Source of the DNA: Turritopsis dohrnii
Lineage: Eukaryota; Cnidaria; Hydrozoa; Anthoathecata; Oceaniidae
Length of the DNA stretch: 64,000 bases
NCBI GenBank assembly: GCA_027922465.2
Contig: BQMF02000415.1
Coordinates: 248,001-312,000, forward strand
Direction: 5' to 3'
A model generated the notes under the pieces. It searched no databases. It worked only from the letters and a program-made list of their open reading frames with translations, and had not been told where the DNA came from. Each line of letters starts with the position of its first letter. The stretch's first letter is position 1. The position numbers were made by a program, and so were the translations under genes. This document shows positions 10,895 to 21,523 of the stretch, one piece after another.

Positions 10895-11395
10895 GGAGTT
10901 CACCTTGATCAAAATTTATCATGGTCAACTCATATCAATGCTATCATCAAGTCTTCTCAAGGAACACTGCATGCTCTCCGTAAATTCAGTCGCTTTACCC
11001 CGTTTCATGTTCGAAAAAGCTTGGCCGAAACAATGATATTATCCAAGCTTAACTACAGCAACGTCGTCTTTCCTCAAATACAACGACTACAAAAGATCCA
11101 TAATATAGCAGCTGGGTATGTCATATGTCGTAAGGAGTATACGAAATTTAATACCGCGAAAATTGTCCACAAGTCGCGTCGAGATAAAAACCATCCCAGT
11201 TAAAATAATGTTGAATTCTTTGATCCTAGTAAGGCGCTGCGTTCTACATCAAAAGAGCCATTTGTTAAAATTGTTGGTGATGGATCATTCCACAGCCAAG
11301 ATCGTTGGTATGATGATCTCCCAGAAAGTATTAAATTAGGGAGATTCGTAAAATCGACCAGCCTGCTACACGAAAAAAATCAATAACTTGTGAGA
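10895..11395 (+). pseudogene. LINE reverse transcriptase C-terminal fragment (CR1-like)
   Basis: The frame reads GVHLDQNLSWSTHINAI, then LHALRKFSRFTPFHVRKSLA and ILSKLNYSNVVFPQ, then AAGYVICRKEY. This is the region just after the catalytic palm in CR1/jockey-type LINE proteins (LGVxLDxxLSW block). The matching downstream part, with DGSFHSQDRWYDDLPESIKL, lies in another frame at about 11260-11340. So the copy is 5'-truncated and frameshifted. No 3' tail was identified. It differs clearly from the LINE at 1363-8056, so it is a second LINE family. Confidence 0.75.
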
Positions 11396-12261
11396 ATTTT
11401 TTTTTAAAACTGTTCAATTAAAAAGTTACTTCAGAGATTTAAAGCTTTTTCTTGTATCAAAAGAAACATCATTACTTTGCACGCTTATTTCAGGTGTTGG
11501 TGTGAAGTTTCAACTCTACTAAGTTGTAAATAATTCCCTACAAATCTATAGAAAAATAGTTTCGTGTAATTGAAACATAATTTTTCCGAATCCCGCTAAT
11601 CTTTAAAGACTTTAGAAAAAGTTTCTTTAGAAGCCAAAAAATTTATTTTGATAAGGCCTTAGCCCGGGCCCTGTCCCTTGATGTTTTTTTTCTTTTTTAA
11701 ATAATCTGTTTTTAATTTTTTTAATTTAATTTTTAATCATTATCTATTTTCATTGCATTTGATTCTCATTACTTTACACTAGTCTTCCCATAACTTACCT
11801 TTTCTCAATTCTAGTTTTGAACCATCTCTTACTTCCTATTTTGCAATACCCTACTTCGCACCTCTTGAGCTCGTTTTTTTGTTTGTTTTTTTTTTTTATC
11901 ATAACTGCATTTTACTACTTTAAATATTTTAACGAAATTATTTTAATAGATATATTTTATTCATTATGAGTTTCAATTTTTATTTTTTAGTTAAGGCGGA
12001 AGAACAATTTGTATAAATTTGTATAAATTGAAGCCAATTTAATGTAAAATAAATAAATAAAATAAGTAGTGATATCAAAAAAATACTTCATTGAATGTTT
12101 TGATTATCGTTTGAAAAATTCCTAGCCTGTGTTTGTTCATTGCAATTTCTCTATATTCTTGCTAAGACATTTGAAAGACTCTAAAGTGCAGAAATAACTG
12201 TCTTTTCGGATGTAACAGAAGGGTAGGATTAGCAGGAGTCTAATGGTGTTTCAGTGATATA
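11396..12261. other. AT-rich intergenic DNA
   Basis: Long T and A runs, no open frame with recognisable content. A sequence ending TAAAATAAATAAATAAAATAAG near 12040-12065 could be a retroelement tail, but no element body is readable before it. Confidence 0.5.
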
Positions 12262-13104
12262 CAAGAGCCAGATTGCGCAAAACGGTAGCAGCAAAAGTAC
12301 TTGCCACAAGAATACTTTTAAATTTGAAATTTTACTTAAAGTTCTTAAACGTTCTGTAAACGTTATTTCTTGAGATATCTTACTGGTGGAAAACAGGCAT
12401 AAACGATATTATAATGTTTAAAATTACTAACTCGTGTAAATAGGGTCTAATCGCAACACACCAGCAATTTAATTTATTAGAAGACAAAAGAATTATACAT
12501 GCATGAGCTGTTTATAACGTACGTTTTTTTTATAAGAGCTTATGTAGAAAAAAAAAACGCGTTTCTTCGAAAAAAAAATGTATGTTTTGAATTATAATTT
12601 TTTGAAACCGAAAATGAATTCAAACAGATAACTGCCTTTTTTTAACTCGATTTTTGAAAACCTTGATGTTCAAAGACAGAACAGATAGCTAACAAACGTA
12701 GAAAGTAATAAGAAAGTCTGATCTGTGCTTTGCTGACACGAAAAACATATCTATTTTCAAGTGCCAAAGTTCATTGATTCAGTACCATAAAAGTAACTAA
12801 AAGTCCCAGTTTTATGTAGACCTATTTGATTAATATCCATTCCTTCATCAATTAAGTGATAAAATATCAAAGAAAACGTATTTTAAATGTATGTGATTGA
12901 AAACCTTCGAAAATTCAAAAGGCTGCGTTCGTTCATTAGAATGTATATTGAGTTTTTAGTGGGGACTCGCATACTCTAAATCGTAGGCTAAAAACTGCCG
13001 TTTCGGCCGGAGTAGTAGTAGTAGTAGTAGTAGTAGTAGGAGGAGGAGTCCAAGGGTGTTTTAATACGGTATTTGCTTACGCTGCTACCGTAATAAGCAA
13101 AGCG
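12262..13104 (+). mobile_element. Helentron-like non-autonomous element with (AGT)n core, copy 1
   Basis: The left end contains AAACGGTAGCAGC and the right end GCTGCTACCGTAATAAG, which makes short subterminal inverted repeats. Near the right end is an (AGT)n/(AGG)n microsatellite (13011-13048), then CCAAGGGTGTTTTAATACGG and an imperfect hairpin ACGGTA...TACCGT. A second copy lies in the opposite orientation at about 60517-61345 with the same two termini and the same microsatellite position. Short terminal hairpins, no long TIR, no clear target duplication and an internal microsatellite fit non-autonomous Helentrons (HINEs). That assignment is an inference. Confidence 0.6.
13011..13048 (+). 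repeat. (AGT)n/(AGG)n microsatellite
   Basis: About nine AGT units followed by AGG units, inside the Helentron-like element. The same kind of tract occupies the same place in the copy at 60.5 kb. Confidence 0.95.
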
Positions 13105-16100
13105 TCAGATGTCTAACCCCCGCGAAATCACGCTTACAAAGTGAGGTATTGGTCGCCATTTTTGATAGTGGCAAAAAGTCCTTCGGTGTATGGGAAGTTA
13201 CGCACGCACTGAATTACTGTTGCTAAGTTTCCTAAAGGCTGAAATACATTATAATTTTAATGGATCAGTTAAAATTATTCAAATTGTTCTATTTATGACG
13301 GTTTTTGCCCACGGGTACTATATTTCTATTTTATTCGTTATATGTATCACGTTTTCTTTTATTTCAAACAATTTAAACTGATCATTTAAATGTATAATGT
13401 ATTTCAGCCTTAAATAAGGAAAAATACTTCAATTTCATTAATATAGGGATGGCCTATTGGTCTCAACTGTCCCAAAACAACATAAAGTATAATCTGTTTG
13501 CTGGCTGTATAATTATGAAGAACACTAAAGCGATGTATAATTTTCTATCCTGTATTGATTACTCATACATCCAATGCTGGGAACAAGTTTTCATATTGAT
13601 CGATTGATTTGATTCACTAGATTGTTTTTGTTGATTTTAGATAGTGAAAAATAACCATATTACTGAAGCCTTTCCTGCTTCTTTTTAAGCAATTTTGTAG
13701 ACAGAAAAGGATAGTTTGACAAATCTTGGGAAATGAAAGATATGGAATGGTGTAGACAGTGATTGTTGATATTAAGCTAGACGTGGTGCATTGAAGCTTT
13801 ATGCGCCTTTCTTGTTGAAATCTTATGAATGATATACACAACCAGCAATATATCCCAAGATTGATTCCTTGTTCATTGAAAATTGTGTGGAAGTTTGAAG
13901 TTTGATATCAACAATTCAAGATTTTTATCATTCATTATGGAGCAATTCTTCATTTATTACGCGAAGGTAAGCACAGATCCACAACAACGAGGTTCACAAA
14001 CAATTGGCTTTGAAACATCAATAGACAAGATTCCTAATGGACTTTATAGTGCTGCAAACATCTGCAAAATCTGGATGACCTGAATTCATCAAAAATTATA
14101 TTGCATCCAGCTACAGTACTGCTGAATTTTAATATTTTATTTGTGACAATGGAATTCTACGTGATTGTTGGAAATGTTCTTCCAAAATTTTAATGCTTTT
14201 TTATTTTGAAGATCATTTAATAATTGAATATTGTTCCATTTTATTTTAATACCCCAGAGTCAACAATTCCTTTTATATCTGCAAGTGCATTTCCTGCAAG
14301 CTTTAACTTGTGGCACACATCAGGAATGAAAACAACATAATTCGTAAATTTAAACTACCTTTGGCGAAAGGTACAGTCCACAGAATCTTATCAATATAGC
14401 ATTTTCCTATCAGTACTTTAGGGCGGCTACTCAATTCAGAAAGTATTTTCAGTTAATTGGGTCCGAGTCTTCTGAAAGTAACTTTTTGTCTTTCAAATTT
14501 TTTAGTCTTTACTTCCATCAAAGTTTGGGGTTTGCAGTGATGGTGATGCATAAGTTGAGGCGGTGCGCTCTTGAGCATAGAGTCTTTTAATTGATAATTT
14601 TCTTGATACTTCTTTTTAATGAATTTTTCGCAAAAAATGAAAATGGAAGGGGCTACACTTCACTTTTCATGGAAAGCAACCATCTGACACACAATTCTCG
14701 ACTATAGCTACAAGCCAAATTTATGAAATGGGAATGTCGCTCCGTAGTTAGGTTCTAGTTCCAGTTATGTGTAATAACGGGAATTAAGAAAGTGCGCCAC
14801 TTCATAATGGCGCATTAAATTGTAAACAAACTTAGAAGCGTGAAAGACTGAAAGAGTAATAATGGAGAAAAAAAGAATTTTTACACCTCGCTCATTATGA
14901 TTAAGTTATTGATGATAAAGAATTTTTAGTACTTCTGGATTTTAATATATATTTATAATAATGTATAATATATAATATATATATATATATATATGTATAT
15001 ATTCGTTTCAGATGCAGCATCAGCAGTTGTAAAATGATAAAGTGTTTGAAAAAAAAATTACATTTTTTGACAACGTTTCGATTTTTTCTTCGTCAGGTTT
15101 CAAAGTGTGCAAACACCGTGACGAAAATTTGCATCACGTAATTACGACCCTAAAAAAACTGACGTCACGGCACGTGCAACTATATAATAATCGTAAAAAA
15201 ACGTATAGCCTAACAAAGAATATGACCGCGGTTAAGAAGATTATGACCGTAAAATTCAACAGACTTTATTACTCCTTAAAATAAAGTGTGACACACACTC
15301 ACTATCATATTCAAGATATATTAATATATGTAACAGAACTATATGAACGTGCTGGTAAAAACTTTGCAGGTGTGTATAAAACTACAGCTTGATCAAGAAA
15401 AACTATCTGCTGTGATCATTGTCAGAAGAATCATAAAATACAAAATTTAATTTGTACTTCTCTGTGGAGAAAAATCAATAATTTTCATATCAACAATATC
15501 AACAAAGAGACAACAGACACAACTGTTTCTATATGGAATTGAAAATCAAAAATTTGTATGTTCATCGAATTTACAATTGATACTAATGAAGTAAAAGCTG
15601 CAGTTAGTTTATACTTTTTTCTGACCGTGCTACGTAACCAAATAAGCAAATAAGCCAAGTAAGAATGTGTAGAATCTCTCTTAGTGAAAGAACTTTATTG
15701 TCCGTCCATACCATTAGTCGAACTCTATAAACAAACGTTGATATTAATAGTAAATTTAAGTGCAAGCATGAGCATATGAAGTGTGATTCTTATTTGCTAT
15801 TATAGCTATAATAGCTATCCTCATGCCATCATCTGGCATCAGGCATCAGGCATATCAAGTTGCTTGGTATTGAGTACTATATAAAATAGCTGTAGGATAA
15901 AATATTACTTTTATTTACATATGGTTGTAAAACTTTAGGATATATCTATGTAAAACTGAAGTACTATTTAGATGAGAAAATACCACAAACCATTATGATT
16001 ATGGACAAAACAAAAAGCAGAGCTATTGTGTTGTTTCACTGTTCTTTCTAGCTAGGAACAACCTGATTATATTACATACTAACAAGAGAAAAGGCTCAGT

Positions 16101-16387
16101 AGTTTCTTTAAAATAAAAAATCACATTAAAATAAGTCTAAGGCATTTGCATGTTAAAAGGTTACTGTTTTTGCTCAGGAGTTTCAACCATCTTTCTTCCT
16201 TGAGCGTTCACGTTTTCTCAGAACTTCAAAATGTGCGATTTCACGCTCGGAACAAACAGAGCAAATTTCAAATTTCATGGGAATCACCTCGCGCATGCGC
16301 AGTCAAGCGATATTATGAAGTTCGACCATATTCATTTTTCATCTCAACCAAAATTATGACGTCACGTCACGTAACAAGTAGGAAATA
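13105..16387. other. Intergenic DNA without supported genes
   Basis: No open frame here shows a recognisable domain. Short frames at 13190, 13883, 15042 and 16146 look like chance. The stretch contains a (TA)n tract at about 14946-15000 and a direct repeat of GGCATCA near 15830. Confidence 0.5.
14946..15000. repeat. (TA)n-rich microsatellite
   Basis: Alternating AT dinucleotides with a few interruptions, most regular at about 14970-14995. Confidence 0.85.
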
Positions 16388-16699
16388 CTTTATCGGCCCT
16401 AATGTGGCGTTAATTTTGGTGTGCGGCGTTAAAAGGGCCGGCGTAAAAAGGGCCGGCGTAAAAAGGGCCGGCGTAAAAAGGGCCAAAAAATGGAAATTTC
16501 TCAAAAAATCGTTGAAATTTAGATTTTACAGGTTTTACAGGTCTTAATTCTAATATATTTCATTATGAGCTTTATAGAATTTGACTTCAGAGGCTTTTGA
16601 AGTAAAAAGACTGGCAGTAATATGCAGTAACTGAAGATCTTTTTCTCGATAGTTCGTAAAACCTTTACAAGATCTTTTTATAGAACAAATATTACCTTA

Positions 16700-17261
16700 G
16701 GAGAAAAGATATTTGCAGGAGAAATTGGAAGTAGAGGTTATCACGTTTATCGTAATTCAACATGGAGAAATGTTGCGCTACATTAACAAGTAAAGGTTTT
16801 AAAAGAAACTAGTACAATGTCAAGGGACATTGACCCATATTGCTGCAAGATAACGATAACAAGAATCGACAGAATTGGTGATGTCACGGTTGGTCACATA
16901 CCAAGAGAGCTTTCCAGATTTGTTTTTTATTTCCTCCGCGAAGGAGGATCCGTTACTGGTACGGTCGCATGTCTAACGCCAAATGTGTCACCTATTCCAG
17001 AAGGAGGGCTTGTGATCCCCATTCTAATGCATTTTGTGCATGATAACGTGTGATACTAGAAAAGATGAAACACTTTGCAGGTGATCAAGTTGAAAAAATG
17101 AAACAAAATTTAGATGTGAAAGAACTCTTTGGAGACAATGAAGAGTCTGATGAAGGGGAGTTGAAGCAGAAATAAAGGTAGAATCAGATGACGATGAGGG
17201 AATTAGAGAAAATAATGAAAGCATTAATGAAAAAGAGGACGAAGTAATTGTAATAGATTAA
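16700..17261 (+). pseudogene. HIRAN-like domain gene fragment (captured, broken)
   Basis: The frame reads GEIGSRGYHVYRNSTW, then an in-frame TAA at 16784-16786. It then continues DIDPYCCKITITRI, VGHIPRELSRFVFYFLREGG and PEGGLVIPILMHF up to 17053. The pattern GYHVY...W, VGHxPRExSR, FFLxxGG is that of HIRAN-like proteins that I recall as abundant in cnidarian genomes. HIRAN domains bind DNA ends or stalled forks in helicases such as HLTF. Downstream, in other frames, are KMKQNLDVKELFG and an acidic tail ending DEVIVID and a stop at 17259-17261. So the copy has one stop and about two shifts. It lies wholly within the TIRs of the 16388-18146 element, which suggests gene capture. Confidence 0.65.
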
Positions 17262-17267
17262 GTCTTA

Positions 17268-17921
17268 AGCGAGAAATACACTATGAGTTTTGACGCATGT
17301 GTTTCATCACATGTGTCAAGACTCATAATGTATTTTAAGAAAACTCGTGAGTTTTTCGGTGTTGTGTCGAAACACATGCGTCAAAAAAAAAGTTCAACAT
17401 GTTGAACTTTGTGTGTCAAAACACACGTTTTCTAGCCAATCGCTTTGAGAATTGCACTGCGGCAAGTGAGCTTGCATTTGATTTAGTTGTTCGTTCTTTG
17501 AAAAGTTATATGATAAATGAAATTGAAGTGAAAATAACCTATAAGCATCACGTAAATGGGTTGTTTCTTTTGTGATATCATTTTTTATTAAACATGTGTC
17601 TTAAAACGTTTTTATAAATTTCGCGGTCTTCAAACCTTCAAACACCCATGTGTAACTCTCCGAATGGAAGCCAGGGTTTCACCTAATGTTTTCATTTATT
17701 TCGCTCTTTCTCCGGCTCTAAGCAAACTGCTAAAATAATTGCAGCTACGACATCTTCGTCCGAGTCATTAGCCATGTTTACAGCTCAATATGAAACTAAA
17801 CTCATTATAAAAACACGTATGTGTATACACTGAATGTGTGTGATTTTTTCATGCACCAAATGAGTAAAACCTTGTGGGTTTCGAAACTCGTGTGTCAAAA
17901 ACTCATAGTGTATTTCCCGCT
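17268..17921. mobile_element. MITE with TTA target duplication, nested in the HIRAN-carrying element
   Basis: Mirrored ends AGCGRGAAATACACTATGAG (17268 and, inverted, 17921) are flanked by TTA (17265-17267 and 17922-17924). A 3-bp TWA duplication suggests PIF/Harbinger relatives. The left arm holds nested palindromes such as GTTCAACATGTTGAAC near 17395. No coding content was seen. Confidence 0.7.
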
Positions 17922-18146
17922 TTACGATGTATTAGATGATACATATTAGAAGACATTTGTAGTATAACTTAAAATTTGAACAGAAAAAGTGAAAAATAGT
18001 GCTTAAAATTGTTTGTTTTTTTTACTTTTGAGGCGTAAATAACGGCCCTAAGTGGCGTTAAGGCAAAATGTTGGGGTGGTGGAATAAGGGCCGACGTAAA
18101 AAGGATCGGCGTTAAATTAGGGCCGTCGTAAAAAGGACCGATAAAG

Positions 18147-18403
18147 TAATTAAAAAGTTATCAGGTGAAAATTGATACCAAATCTTGAAGTGCACAGAGA
18201 GCTGCGCAGATGCATGCCCCAGTTCACCGGAAAACGCCTCGGTAAACAGCCTTCAACATTGAAGAATACTGCAGGAAAGAGAACTATTATTTATAAACAT
18301 TACCTCACTTTTATTCATCTACAGCGTAATGAACGTAGTCTCATGGTATTCACTAATGCGGTACTGTGATAAGATATGATAAAAGTCGTAGGTATGTTTA
18401 ACA
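18147..18403. other. Short intergenic stretch
   Basis: A 65-codon plus-strand frame at 18172 has no recognisable domain; nothing else was seen. Confidence 0.4.
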
Positions 18404-18823
18404 AAACAAGAAGCCGCTTGGCTTGAAGACTTCAGGACGTGTAACATCGACATTCAACAATAACAAAACATTTGACGAATTGTCCCACTTTGGTTAAATC
18501 TGACAAATAACTGCCACATTCGAAAATAGCACCTTTCAATTGTGCTTTGTGCAAATGTTTGTGAAAAATAGACTTTCGTAATTTGGTCCAAATTTTACCC
18601 GAAGTCCCAATTTTAGTTAAACCTGACAAAATAATTTTCAAATTCGAAATAAGTACCTTCCAATTGTGCTTAGTGAAAAGTTTGGTGAACTGAATATCAA
18701 AATTTGGCTGAAATTGCCAATTCGTCAACAATGTCATGTAAACGTTGGACGAAATCTTGGAGCAGTAGCAGGGGGAGGAGAAACTAAGGGTATTCTAAAT
18801 ACTTTACTCCACCACGGATGTCC
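18404..18823. repeat. Composite dispersed repeat with internal long tandem units, short copy
   Basis: It begins ACAAGAAGCCGCTTGGCTTG and ends near a block like ACTTTACTCCACCACGG. In between are about two degenerate copies of a unit containing TCAAATTCGAAATxAGxACC and AATTTGGTCCAAATTT, then an AG-rich simple tract. The same arrangement with about five units of 128 bp occurs at 40353-41213 in the same orientation. Confidence 0.75.
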
Positions 18824-18898
18824 CAAATTCAATGAAACGTGTAGATCTCTTTCCGACAAGTTTTGTTATAGTAGCAATATCATCAATTTTCGCCTTGC

Positions 18899-19927
18899 TT
18901 ATTCCGTTCTGAAAATTCTCGCGCAAACAAGTTCACGATAAAAAGATTTTATTTCGTCACTTCGGGCCATGAAGATAATCGAATTAAAGATAGTATTTAC
19001 CAATAGAGAAACCAATACCCAGCTACCAGCCCCAATTATTTTACTCCTTGAACCAGATTGTCCAATGTACAAAAAATAGATAGCCGGTGTAATGTAGGTG
19101 AGTAAAAGCAAAACTGAAATAATGAAGATTGTAACTGTAGCTTTTCGATGTGCTGCGTTTCTAAGGATTCTGTTACTGTGTCTTTCAACATTTCGAGCAG
19201 ATATTCGTATGTACAAAAGCAACAAACAGTTCATCAGAAACGCTGACGTGGCTTGCATTAAGATAATTGCTCCCAAAATCGTGACAAATACTTGTGTCAT
19301 GTGAGGTTCGTTTCGATAATAATAGTCTAAAATGCCTGTAACTATTGCACATATGCAGGAGAGTATTACACCAATAACGACTGTCATAATAAAAACAGTG
19401 TTGGTAACATATAGCGCATAAAATGTGTTAAATACAATATGCATGAAGCGTTCTGTTGAAATGAGAAGGACAATTGTTGCTCCTGTCATTGTTAGTGATA
19501 CGAAAAGTATTCTGTCCACGGTTTCACGGAAACATGATGATGTAGTTTGAAATATGTTGAAAATACGATACGGTATGGCAACCACTCCAATGAGCAAATC
19601 GCTAATCCCCAAACAAAGGAATAAACTACCAAATCTTTTTTTGTGTAAATATGTTTTGATTAGACAGTATATCATAGCAAGATTCACAGTGATGTTCAGC
19701 ACCATCATCAATGAATATACGATGATTTCATTACTTCCCTCTTCAGCTTTAACCAAACACAATCCTTCTTCTTGAGAAGACGACTTTGTACCAATAATGT
19801 ACATGTTCATGCTATGCAATAATACTTTCAGATTTGAACTTATTTTTGTAATAAATTCAAGCAATCGAAACTCTGAATTCTTCAACTGACGAATCCAACT
19901 TGATACTATCATCAACAAAAACAACAA
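18899..19927 (-). CDS. Divergent class A (rhodopsin-like) GPCR, intronless
   Basis: This is a 342-residue open frame with seven hydrophobic segments: about 67-92, 100-121, 137-157, 177-199, 212-240, 262-285 and 296-320. TM2 carries LGISDLLIGVVAIPY, the class A LxxxD signature with the sodium-site aspartate at 110. The DRY position after TM3 reads TERF (158-161). TM6 has a proline (YITPAIYF). The NPxxY position of TM7 reads NSIIF (315-319), so the asparagine is kept and the tyrosine is replaced. The true start may be Met40 or Met42, which would give a short extracellular N-terminus. The tail after TM7 is brief. The ligand is unknown. It is unrelated at the detail level to the other four GPCRs of the window. 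It looks intact. Confidence 0.85.
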   Translation of the reverse strand: MLFLLMIVSSWIRQLKNSEFRLLEFITKISSNLKVLLHSMNMYIIGTKSSSQEEGLCLVKAEEGSNEIIVYSLMMVLNITVNLAMIYCLIKTYLHKKRFGSLFLCLGISDLLIGVVAIPYRIFNIFQTTSSCFRETVDRILFVSLTMTGATIVLLISTERFMHIVFNTFYALYVTNTVFIMTVVIGVILSCICAIVTGILDYYYRNEPHMTQVFVTILGAIILMQATSAFLMNCLLLLYIRISARNVERHSNRILRNAAHRKATVTIFIISVLLLLTYITPAIYFLYIGQSGSRSKIIGAGSWVLVSLLVNTIFNSIIFMARSDEIKSFYRELVCARIFRTE

Positions 19928-20392
19928 TGAAAACTTTATTAGGAATTCCTAGCAAAAACAAGTAGAAACTGCTTGTAAACAAACGAACGCTTTAAGAAAA
20001 CAAATATAACGCTTATGTAAACAATGAAACCGAAAAGGCAAGTAAACAGGAAGTAGAAAACTATAATTCCTTCTTGAACAAATTTTCTGAAATTTCTACA
20101 GAAACATAAACGTTGCTTCAATAAAATACTCTTTGTTGCTTTTCACAAATATGCCCACAGGGTCTCCTCTAAAGTTTTAGTACTTTTAGGCTCTGTTCAC
20201 ACGTGCTAATGATATACAGTCTGCGCTCGATAAGTGGAACCACGCATAAGTGGAACTTTCGCTGTATGGAACTAATTTTTTCAGTCCCTTGGATTTGCTC
20301 TATCAATTTCTACGAACAAAAAAATGAAAACTTGCATTGTTTATCACATTTTAAAATTGGCAGACGGCCAAGCGAAGGCTTGCTACAGTGTG

Positions 20393-20491
20393 CATAAATA
20401 CAATGCATTGAAAGGAATCGAAGGAGATCAAACCTGTATAGCTATCGCAAAGAAGTATGGTGCTGCGATAAGTGGAATATCCAATAAGTGA
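20393..20491 (+). pseudogene. CENP-B/pogo-type helix-turn-helix fragment
   Basis: Thirty-odd codons read KYNALKGIEGDQTCIAIAKK then YGAAISGISNK and a stop. This matches the N-terminal psq/CENP-B DNA-binding helix-turn-helix of pogo-family transposases, whose usual form is K...L..IE.G.....IAKKYGV....IS.W. The DDE catalytic part was not found. Its place inside TIRs of pogo type supports the assignment. Confidence 0.55.
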
Positions 20492-20657
20492 AACCATTTT
20501 CCTCGGTCCCATGAGGATCTTGTAGCTGTTTTGATAGCGCTAGATTAAACGTCATCCCTGTACGAATTTAAAATTGTTGCAAGATTTGAACCAAAAATTA
20601 CTGTACTGCATAAATCAGAGGCCAATGCAAGAATTAGAGCACTTTGAGATAACTCAG

Positions 20658-20728
20658 GGCGCAGTGGCCAAGTGGTAAGGCGTCGCTCTCTTAAACCGAA
20701 AATCGCGTGTTCAAGTCTCGCCTGTGCC
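20658..20728 (+). tRNA. tRNA-Thr-like sequence (probable pseudogene or SINE head)
   Basis: Seventy-one bases fold as a cloverleaf. The acceptor stem is GGCGCAG with CTGTGCC, the D arm GCC...GGC with a TGGCCAAGTGG A-box, and the anticodon stem has one mismatch. The T arm has a TTCAAGTC B-box and one mismatch. It strongly resembles animal tRNA-Thr(CGT) as I recall it, but the anticodon loop CTCTTAA gives CTT instead of CGT. The mismatches and the altered anticodon argue against a working tRNA. It sits inside the pogo-like element. Confidence 0.6.
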
Positions 20729-21523
20729 TTTGGCTGTTCTTGAAATGCACCAAAACTATGCAACCTATACAAACTCCAGTTAATATCTAAATCTATAGCA
20801 AGTGTCTGGAAACGTAAATTTAGCCGTTCAAATTACCATTAATTACCATTAGGAAAATATATGTTTTTAAACGGTCTTCGTATTTACATGAGCTTAACCT
20901 ACAAACATTGTTTCCCTTATTATTTCTCGGACGTAGATAATTTCATAAAAGCGTAACTTCAAGCGCAATTGATCTAATAAATTTCCTTTATTTACTGGGA
21001 TGGAAACTCAATTGAGTTTTCCTAATAAACATTATTCAATCTCTAATCCAAGCTCTTGAACATGCTTAATGACATATAGTGACATTAGTTTACGTTGCCG
21101 ACTAAGTACTGGGACTTGTGAACTTCAAATCAAAGTGTTACAGATAGCAGATGAACCCTGTATTATTGAGTCTTGAGGTGTATCTCGATTCGTGAGGCCA
21201 TTTTGCCATTTTGTTTTTATAACGCTCTAATATATTGGAAGCAGCCAATTTCAAAGAAGCGGTGTTTTAGAGGCGACTTAAAAATTAATTTCCTCTTTCA
21301 TACGGATTCTAAATCAGTTGAGATTTCCCAATAAATATTACGTTCCTTCTTATCGAAGCCATTAAACGTGTGCAATGAATTGAAGCATTTTTAACGGAAG
21401 ACTGAGAACTGAGACTTCTAAAGTTCAGCCTCGAATATTATCAAATGCAAATGAAGCAGTATTATTGAGTTTGGAGGTACAACTCAATAAGGGACGGGGG
21501 TTCCACTTATCGAGCGCAGACTG

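Larger units (their letters stand above)
16388..18146. mobile_element. TA-flanked inverted-repeat element carrying a HIRAN-like gene fragment
   Basis: Both termini start CTTTATCGGYCC, mirrored at 16388 and 18146, and both are flanked by TA (16386-16387 and 18147-18148), as for Tc1/mariner-type insertions. Subterminal GGCCCTAAxxGGCGTTAA motifs and short GGCCGGCGTAAAAAG repeats occur at both ends: a 15-bp tandem at about 16424-16484 and degenerate units at 18095-18135. The interior holds a broken host-like gene (16700-17261) and a second, smaller inverted-repeat element (17268-17921). No transposase was seen, so it is non-autonomous. Confidence 0.75.
20217..21523. mobile_element. pogo/Tigger-like DNA transposon remnant
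   Basis: Perfect 24-bp inverted ends begin CAGTCTGCGCTCGATAAG at 20217 and are mirrored to 21523, with TA on both outer sides (20215-20216, 21524-21525). Ends starting CAGT and a TA duplication are the pogo/Tigger pattern. The ATAAGTGGAA motif recurs inside both flanks of the left end (20247, 20470), possibly as transposase binding sites. The interior carries a helix-turn-helix coding scrap (20393-20491) and a tRNA-like sequence (20658-20728); the rest shows no transposase. Confidence 0.8.

Noticed and set aside
13883..14083. 66-codon open frame near 13.9 kb
   Set aside because: No homology recognised and no flanking structure that would support a gene.
16146..16547. 133-codon open frame with RAGVK repeats
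   Set aside because: The repeats come from the 15-bp GGCCGGCGTAAAAAG tandem in the end of a DNA element; no domain is present.
20658..20728. Functional tRNA-Lys(CTT) gene
   Set aside because: The body is that of tRNA-Thr, stems carry mismatches, and it lies within a transposon remnant; a pseudogene or SINE head is more likely.
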